This document shows positions 1 through 5,400 of a stretch of 7,684 nucleotides of DNA, piece by piece. A model generated the notes under the pieces. That model was not told where the DNA came from. It saw only the letters and a list, made by a program, of their open reading frames with translations, and did not search any database. Numbering within the stretch: position 1 is the stretch's first letter; every line of letters starts with the position of its first letter. Where the stretch lies: assembly GCA_002449555.1 (NCBI GenBank), contig DJXA01000039.1, forward strand, positions 1 through 7,684, in the 5' to 3' direction. The position numbers were made by a program, and so were the translations under genes. The stretch is from Atopobiaceae bacterium UBA7016 (GTDB taxonomy: Bacteria; Actinomycetota; Coriobacteriia; Coriobacteriales; Atopobiaceae).

Positions 1-522
1 GGAGCAGGGGCCGCAGGGGCCGGTGGGGCCGGCCGCCCAGAAGTTGTCCTCCTCGCCCAGGCGGGTGATGTGGTCATACTCAACGCCGTGGGAGTGCCAC
101 AGCTCGATGGCCTCGTCGTCGTCGCGGAAGACGGTCATGTACAGACGGTCCTTGGGAAGGCCGAGGTGCTCGGGAGCGGTGATGAACTCCCACGCCCACG
201 CGATGGCGTCGGCCTTGGAGTAGCCACCAAACGAGAAGTTGCCGAGCATCTCGAAGAAGCTCAGGTGGCGCGAGTCGCCGATGTTGTCGATGTCGTTGGT
301 GCGCAGGCACTTCTGGCAGGAGGTGGCGCCAATCTCGGGCATGGTCTTGATGCCCTGGTAGTACTCCTTGAACTGGTTCATGCCGGCGTTGGTCAACAGC
401 AGCGACGGGTCATCGGGAACCAGCGACGAGGACGGATAGAGCTTGCAGCCCTTCGCCTCAAAGAAGTGCAGGAAGTCGTCGCGGATCTCGGCCGTCGTCA
501 TGGTCTTGTAATCGGTGCTCAT
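1..522 (-). CDS. alaS: Alanine--tRNA ligase, N-terminal 174 residues (3' end outside window)
   Basis: Class II aminoacyl-tRNA synthetase that charges tRNA-Ala with alanine in the cytoplasm. The frame is open from the ATG at 522 to base 1, giving 174 codons of a protein usually about 870-880 residues long. Visible landmarks are the N-terminal TAEIRDDFLHFFEAKGC (residues 10-26), SSSLVPDDPSLLLTNAGMNQFK (31-52), the TSCQKCLRTNDIDNIG stretch (67-82), motif 2 RHLSFFEMLGNFSFGGYSK (85-103) and GPTGPCGPCS (165-174) at the window edge. These match the AlaRS catalytic domain closely. The ATG at 522 is preferred over the in-frame ATG at 501 because GAGGAGA lies a few bases upstream of it; homologues also start close to the TAEIR segment, so the second is not excluded. 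The gene lies 136 bases downstream of the sigma factor gene, in the same direction, behind a long inverted repeat. No T-box-like leader is visible in the short upstream region. The editing and C-Ala domains cannot be assessed here. Confidence 0.97.
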   Translation of the reverse strand, partial: MSTDYKTMTTAEIRDDFLHFFEAKGCKLYPSSSLVPDDPSLLLTNAGMNQFKEYYQGIKTMPEIGATSCQKCLRTNDIDNIGDSRHLSFFEMLGNFSFGGYSKADAIAWAWEFITAPEHLGLPKDRLYMTVFRDDDEAIELWHSHGVEYDHITRLGEEDNFWAAGPTGPCGPCS

Positions 523-525
523 GGT

Positions 526-532
526 TCTCCTC
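526..532 (-). promoter_or_regulatory. Ribosome binding site of alaS
   Basis: On the minus strand this reads GAGGAGA, three bases upstream of the ATG at 522. It is a strong Shine-Dalgarno match and supports the first ATG over the one seven codons later. Confidence 0.75.
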
Positions 533-561
533 GCATCAGGTGCGGAAACGTCCAAACGATT

Positions 562-570
562 ATTTTAGCA
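562..570 (-). promoter_or_regulatory. Possible extended -10 promoter element for alaS
   Basis: The minus strand reads TGCTAAAAT: a TGn extension followed by TAAAAT, which matches TATAAT at five of six positions. Transcription would start near 555 and leave a leader of about 33 bases before alaS. No good -35 hexamer is found at the usual 16-18 bp spacing; that position falls in the outer end of the inverted repeat. This is the only A/T-rich patch in the gap, so it is a reasonable but weak candidate. alaS may also be transcribed from the sigma operon. Confidence 0.35.
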
Positions 571-582
571 ATGCGCAAAGGA

Positions 583-654
583 GTTCCCCATGGGGGACAG
601 GCCCAAATGGGGAACTTCATAAGTCCCCATCTGGGCCTGTCCCCCATGGGGAAC
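583..654. repeat. 72-bp long inverted repeat between sigma gene and alaS
   Basis: Bases 583-605 and 632-654 are perfect reverse complements (23 bp, centred on CCCCATGGGG in each arm). After one mismatch (606/631) the pairing continues for 7 bp (607-613 with 624-630), leaving a 10-base loop. Each half can also fold alone: GTTCCCCAT (583-591) pairs with ATGGGGAAC (607-615), and TCCCCAT (624-630) with ATGGGGA (646-652). The element starts four bases past the sigma stop codon. Neither side is followed by a run of T (minus strand TCCTTTGCG, plus strand GTTGTTACT), so it is not a standard intrinsic terminator, although such a stem could still slow transcription or protect the 3' end of the sigma mRNA. 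Its length, symmetry and lack of coding content suggest a dispersed palindromic intergenic repeat; that part is inference. Confidence 0.9.
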
Positions 655-658
655 GTTG

Positions 659-1465
659 TTACTCCTCCAGGCGCTCCTGCACGCGCTTCAGGGCGCGACG
701 CAGCAAGCGGGACACCTGCACTTGGGAGATTCCCAGCTTGTCGGCAATCTCTACCTGCGTGAGCCCCTCGACGAAGCGCATGCGGATGGCGTCTTGTTCG
801 CGCGGCGAGAAGCCCGCGATGGTCTCCTCGATGACCATGCGGTCATCAGATGAGACGAGGTCCTCGTCCTCGGTGGCGAAGCGGTCGATGATGCCGGGTG
901 CGTCCTCATCGTCGGTGGTGCCACCCTCAAGGGGCACCGAGCTATAGGCGGTCGAGGATTCCATGGCCTCCAGCACCTCGTCGACACTCGTATCCAGACG
1001 CGCGGCAATCTCTTCCACGGTCGGCGTGCGGTTGAGCTCGCTCGTGAGCTCGTCCGTCACTTGGTTCACCTTGGCGGACAGCTCCTGCAGGCGGCGCGGC
1101 ACGCGTACCGACCAGCCCTTGTCGCGGAAGTGGCGCTTGATCTCGCCCATGATGGTGGGCGTCGCGAAGGTAGTGAACTCGAGGCCGCGGTCGGGGTCGA
1201 AGCGGTCGATGGCCTTGATGAGGCCCAGCGAGCCTACCTGCACGAGGTCTTCGAGCGGCTCGCCGCGGTTCTTGAACTTCGAGGCAAGAAAGCGCACCAG
1301 GTTGAGGTGGCTCTCGATGAGCTGCTCGCGCGCCTCCTCGTCGCCTTCCTCCTTATAGCGGCGGAAGAGCTCGCGCGTCCGGTCTTTGTCCCACGCCAGC
1401 CGGCCTCGGCCCACACGGGCCGAGCGGCGCAGGCGCTTGCGCTCCAGCGCGTCATCAGCGGGCAT
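659..1465 (-). CDS. SigB/SigF/SigG-family RNA polymerase sigma factor
   Basis: A 268-residue group 3 sigma-70 factor that would direct RNA polymerase to an alternative promoter set, typically stress or envelope genes in this family. Region 2 spans about residues 45-120, with LIESHLNLVRFLASKF, the region 2.2 signature DLVQVGSLGLIKAIDRFDP (73-91), then FTTFATPTIMGEIKRHFRDK and WSVRVPRR (region 2.4 into 3). Region 3 covers about 125-170 (NRTPTVEEIAARL). An acidic insert, DDEDAPGIIDRFATEDEDL (185-203), is typical of this family. Region 4 (209-268) holds FSPREQDAIRMRF and the helix-turn-helix TQVEIADKLGISQVQVSRLL (236-255). Region 1.1 is absent, so it is not the housekeeping sigma. The ATG at 1463-1465 overlaps the end of the RsbW-like gene by 11 bases (ATGCCCGCTGA), which suggests translational coupling; the ribosome site in front (GCGGGG) is weak. 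The N-terminus is unusually basic (residues 8-22). Family assignment is firm. The regulon is unknown, and I found no convincing GTTT-N14-GGGTAT-type promoter in the window to suggest autoregulation. Confidence 0.95.
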   Translation of the reverse strand: MPADDALERKRLRRSARVGRGRLAWDKDRTRELFRRYKEEGDEEAREQLIESHLNLVRFLASKFKNRGEPLEDLVQVGSLGLIKAIDRFDPDRGLEFTTFATPTIMGEIKRHFRDKGWSVRVPRRLQELSAKVNQVTDELTSELNRTPTVEEIAARLDTSVDEVLEAMESSTAYSSVPLEGGTTDDEDAPGIIDRFATEDEDLVSSDDRMVIEETIAGFSPREQDAIRMRFVEGLTQVEIADKLGISQVQVSRLLRRALKRVQERLEE

Positions 1466-1829
1466 GCGACCCCGCTTTCTTAATCAGCACCAGGCTCGAC
1501 CCGTCATCGGTGAAGCCAAAGTCATCGCACACGGCATTGAGCAGGGCTTCGATAAGGTCGAGGTCCGTCTGTTCGTCATCGGCCGCGTCCACCTCGCCCA
1601 GGGCGAAGTCGATGCGCATCTCTTCGGACGACACCGTGAAGACGACGTCACAAGCCGCGGGCGCCGTGGCGCACGCATAGACAAAGCCCTCTTCGGCGGC
1701 CATGCGCACGTCGTCGACGTCGTCAACGTCCATGTCTGCCAGGACGGCCAGATTGGACGCGGTCATGCGAACGACGCGCGCGTAGGCGGCCTCTGCAGGT
1801 ACGCAGAGGCGAATGGAATCTGAGTTCAT
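1455..1829 (-). CDS. RsbW/SpoIIAB-like putative anti-sigma factor with degenerate ATP site
   Basis: A 124-residue cytoplasmic protein just upstream of, and overlapping, the sigma gene: the classical place of an RsbW or SpoIIAB anti-sigma kinase. The fold can be traced: an N-terminal strand (SIRLCVPAEAAYARVVRMTA), then DVDDVDDVRMAAEEGFVYACATA (34-56), which aligns with the DIEDMKIAVSEAVTNAVKH helix of RsbW, strands CDVVFTVSSEEMRIDFALG (60-78), helix LDLIEALLNAVCDDF (90-104) and a last strand SSLVLIKKAG (111-120). Glu47 lines up with the catalytic Glu, but the Mg-binding Asn of the N-box is Tyr51. The DxGxG G1 box is missing and the GGLGL G2 motif is reduced to TDLDL. ATP binding and RsbV phosphorylation therefore look unlikely, while sigma binding could remain. 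It lies 13 bases after the DUF948-like gene, with GGGGAGA as ribosome site. The anti-sigma role is inferred from fold resemblance and gene order; overall identity to RsbW is low, and a positive co-factor is an alternative. Confidence 0.7.
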   Translation of the reverse strand: MNSDSIRLCVPAEAAYARVVRMTASNLAVLADMDVDDVDDVRMAAEEGFVYACATAPAACDVVFTVSSEEMRIDFALGEVDAADDEQTDLDLIEALLNAVCDDFGFTDDGSSLVLIKKAGSHAR

Positions 1830-1836
1830 GAATGCT

Positions 1837-1843
1837 TCTCCCC
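1837..1843 (-). promoter_or_regulatory. Ribosome binding site of RsbW-like gene, overlapping upstream stop codon
   Basis: The minus strand reads TAGGGGAGA. The Shine-Dalgarno GGGGAGA shares a G with the TAG stop of the DUF948-like gene and precedes the ATG at 1829 by seven bases. It fixes the start of the RsbW-like gene and shows that the two genes are on one transcript. Confidence 0.7.
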
Positions 1844-2379
1844 TACTCGGCCTTGTTGCCGTACGTCACGTAGCCGTTGTCCTGCGGCGCCGGCGGAATT
1901 GGGTCGGCGGCAGGGGCTGCGTCGGAGTTGGCGGCAACGCTCTCTGCCAGGGCCGCTGCGGACGAGCGGGCGGCACGGCCAGTGATGCGGTTGACCGCGG
2001 TGGCAACGCTGTTGGCGGCGGTCACGGCCACGTTCTTGACCGAGTCGGCAACGGCAGACGGAGCGGCGCTCACCTGGCTGACGTCGCCCAGGATCTCGTT
2101 GACGTGGCCAAGCGAACCGGACGCCTCGTCAAGGGCGACGCCCGCCTTCTCAAGCAGGGGCTGAATCTCCTTCAACGAGGGCTGGATGTCGTCCATGAGA
2201 CCATCAACCTTGCCGATGAGCGGCTGTACCTGGCCCACCGTCTCGTTAGCCGTATGAGAGAGGTCGTCCACGACGTCGCGCGCCTTACGGATGGTAAGCG
2301 CCAGCTCGACGAGTGCCCAGATGCCCGCAGCAACGAGCACAAGCAGGGCAATGTTCAGGGGTGTGGCTTCGAAGGTCAT
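1843..2379 (-). CDS. DUF948-like single-pass membrane protein
   Basis: A 178-residue protein of unknown function that resembles the DUF948 family, which includes Bacillus subtilis YtxG, a general stress protein. One hydrophobic helix spans about residues 8-30 (NIALLVLVAAGIWALVELAL), followed by a basic RKAR, which predicts an outside N-terminus and a cytoplasmic body unless the C-terminus is exported. Residues 32-105 form a probable coiled-coil rod with the recurring phrase VQPLIGKV / IQPSLKEI / IQPLLEKA (51, 65 and 72), typical of DUF948 proteins. The rest is Ala/Ser-rich (106-155) and ends in a Pro-rich disordered tail. The ATG at 2379 has AAGGAC (2386-2391) upstream. It is the first gene of the three-gene block with the RsbW-like protein and sigma factor. 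In many actinobacteria a DUF948 gene also precedes alaS, so the neighbourhood is partly conserved. Family assignment rests on architecture and gene context, without a profile search. Confidence 0.75.
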   Translation of the reverse strand: MTFEATPLNIALLVLVAAGIWALVELALTIRKARDVVDDLSHTANETVGQVQPLIGKVDGLMDDIQPSLKEIQPLLEKAGVALDEASGSLGHVNEILGDVSQVSAAPSAVADSVKNVAVTAANSVATAVNRITGRAARSSAAALAESVAANSDAAPAADPIPPAPQDNGYVTYGNKAE

Positions 2380-2436
2380 GATGAGGTCCTTATCCCGCGT
2401 GTGTACAGACGTGCAGCAGCATAGCTACATTCAGGG
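2380..2436. other. 57-base gap between the giant surface gene and the sigma block
   Basis: No stem-loop with a T-run is visible, so the upstream gene has no obvious terminator. TAGAAT (2439-2444, minus strand), which overlaps the stop codon of the giant gene, and TATGCT further on could serve as -10 elements, but neither has a recognisable -35 at proper spacing. The only symmetric site is a short TGTACA palindrome. A promoter for the three-gene block is expected here or in the end of the giant gene but cannot be pinned down. Confidence 0.4.
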
Positions 2437-5400
2437 TCATTCTACCCCTTCAGAGGTGTGCTCATTCTTGGAACGTCGGTATACGCGAGCATTGGCTGAT
2501 ACGAGCATGAAGGCAACCACGGCAAGACCTGCCACAACGGCGCATTCTGGAATCATCGTGGTTACATAGAAGCCACCTGCTTCCGCATCTACAGACCGAT
2601 TGGCATAATCGGTCACCTTGACTACAACCTTGCGCGGCACAAAGGAGCGCGCGGGAACGGCAAACTCAAAGGTGCCCTCGCCCGCATAGCCATCCTCGCC
2701 CAGCTCCTGGCCGTCATGGGTCACCGCAACACGCTCGCCATCGACATACACCTCAACCAAGTTGCCCTGGGTGATGGCGTCTGTCACATGGAAAGATGCC
2801 TGAAACTCTGAACCGGTTGCCATCAGGCCAGGCAAGGTCACCTCGTCGATAATCGGCGCGACCTCGTCGAGCGTGAATTCGGCGGTGCCCACCTTTGCTG
2901 AAGCCTCGGCACGTTCCGCATCAGACGACCAGTAGCCAGCCGTGGAGTTGACGTTTGACGCCGCATCATCGGAAGCGACGTTTACACGATAGATGCCCTG
3001 ACCGCCATCACCGGTATCAGAGCTGCTGCCCGAACCGAAGTTAGCGCGACGGATGGTGTAGACGTACTCGGCCCAACCGTAGTCGGTGTCCTTGCGATCA
3101 ATCACGTCAAGCCGATAGCCCTCGGCACCCCCTGCGTCCTCGCGCTCTATCTGACTCGTAACGTTGGCGTACTCCTTCATAACGGCGTGGTCGGTCTCCG
3201 AGGCAGCACCGGCAACGTTAATCTCGCGCACCGTAATGGTTGGAGCCTCATCAAGAATGGGCCTTTCAGAGAGGTCGACCTGTTCGCCGCCTTCTTCAAC
3301 CGATACGACATAGTTAGAGCCAAAGCGGTTTACCGAGAAAGTGATGGTGCCCTCGGCCTCGTTTCCCGCCAAGTCCGCCGCGCGCGCCGTGATGGTGTAA
3401 ATGTCGTCAGCATTGACGTCATACGCGGTGTCGGTGCCACTCAGGCCGAAGTCGTCAAACTGGATGGTCTCTGAGTTTGAGTTGTAGAAACGTTCGTGGC
3501 CATACGTACCGCCGACATCACCCAGCTTATTGCCCACGAGCGTGAACTCGGTCTTCGAGGGGTCGTAGTTCCGGTCATCTGCAAAGGTGATGCGGGGTGC
3601 AACCACGCCATTGTAGGCGTTATCTGGCTGCAACGTTGCGTCGTATGCATCCTCTTCACCCGTAAAGCCCAAACGCTGCGCAGTGCCGCTAAAGGTGACC
3701 TCAGGCGAAATGGTGTCGATAACAAACTCCGGCTCAGTGAAGGCAACAGCCTCGTTGCCAGCCATGTCTTTGCCCGATACTGTCAGGTTATAGATGCCGT
3801 CCTCAGTAAACGAAACCGTGCAGACGTGTGTGTCTCCACTCGACGACCACTGGCCAACGGAGCCGTTTGTGCTTATGGAGAAGAGCGCCGGATCAAAGTT
3901 GTGCTCCCCAACGGTTATGGTTGCCGTACGAGCCTTGTTGTAATACTTGCCGTTTCGTACGTCTTGGTTGTCAAACGAGACTTGCATGACCGGAGCGGAC
4001 TTATCGATAGTGAACTCTTCGATGCGAGGGGTCTCAGAGGCGTTGTTCGCCACGTCGAGAAAACCAATCCAGACGGCATAGTGGCCATCTTCATCCAATG
4101 ACACGACATGCTGCCACTCAGAGCCACTGCCAACGAACTGCGACGCGGGGATGTCCCATGCGCTCAGCGAGCGTCCCGCATCTCCCTCCTGCTTCTGCAC
4201 GTGCAGAATCGCGCGGTCGCCAAAGTAGCGTTGCAGGTAAGCGAAGTTGAACTCGTCAATGGCAGCAACGACGAACTGATCGGAGTTATAGTACGCACCT
4301 GCGGCAACGCCGGAAAGAGCTGCCGTTGGTGCAGTCGTATCTTCAATGAGAGCCAGGGGATACACGCCCTCGGCGTTGATGGAGGCATTGAGCTGAGAGC
4401 TCCCCTTGTCATCACTCACCGTGCCCGCATCGCTGATAGACCACGTACGCTCGTTTCCCGCCAGATCCCTCACCGTGAGGATGACGTTGCGCCCGAACTC
4501 ACTGTCGTGAGGCGCACTCTCAGCACCATCGACCAGGTGAACGATTATCTCTCCTTCCCTTCCATCCTGAGAAAGAGTCAGGCCCTCGGTATAGACCCCG
4601 TCGGGATCGTTAAGGTCATTGTGTGCCTCGGCCGCGACAAGCCTAAAGTTATCCTTCACCTTGATAGTAAGTGACGTCGCGGCGTTGAAGAACTGACGGA
4701 CTCCGTCGCCGTCAGCTCCAACAGCTGTGGGATCGTTGCTTGCGACAACCTCGACGATCTCTGGGGCAGTCAGGTCAACCACGAACGGCCTCGTTGCGCC
4801 AGTGTTGTACTCGCTTGTGTTTCCCGCACAATCGCTCGCCACAACAATGGGTTCGGTATACGAGCCTTCACCGTACGCAATGGTTGCCTCATATGCCGTA
4901 ACGTAATCATCCGTGGATGATTTCGCAGACAGAGATCTCGTGAGAATGCCTGAATCTGGGCCCGCTCCCCTCGGGTCGACGGCGGTCTTCTCGGCGTCTT
5001 CGTCAAGATTTCGATCTTTGATTTCGACCGTTGCCTTCGCTTCATGGTTGTAGTAGGTGACGCCGCCATCACCCGTTACGCCCGGAGCGGCACTCTGGAT
5101 GCTGACCGCCGGAGCCTCGATGGACTGATCGAGGGTAAATGGCTCCGTTGTCTGCGCTTCTGCAAGGTTTCCCGCAAGGTCAAAGCCGCTCACCGTAAAA
5201 CTTGGATAGGAGGCATCCTCGCTGAATTCAAGCGTCGCCCGATGCCGAGGGATCCCGTGCTCATCCGTGCCCGCCTCTTCCCACGCGCCACTCACCACCG
5301 GCGCCTGGGCACGCCTAGCGCCCACGACAGCGAGATCACTAAAGCCATCCGGGTTCCAGTTAGCCTCAGTGACCGTAATAGTGGCTATGCGTGGGCTCTG

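Noticed and set aside
583..654. Intrinsic terminator after the sigma gene
   Set aside because: The stem is strong, but neither strand has a T-run behind it, and it is much longer than normal terminators. Kept as an inverted repeat only.
523..658. T-box leader for alaS
   Set aside because: The alaS leader is short, and apart from the palindrome there is no specifier-type stem, T-box sequence or terminator/antiterminator pair.
70..762. 230-codon open frame on the plus strand, opposite alaS and the sigma gene end
   Set aside because: It runs antisense to a certain AlaRS, across the palindrome and into the sigma gene, and its translation shows no recognisable domain. GC-rich codon bias creates such antisense frames.
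1061..1483. 140-codon plus-strand frame opposite the sigma gene (also 3496-4101 and 4108-4674 opposite the surface gene)
   Set aside because: All are antisense to well-supported coding sequence, with no convincing domain or start signal in their translations.
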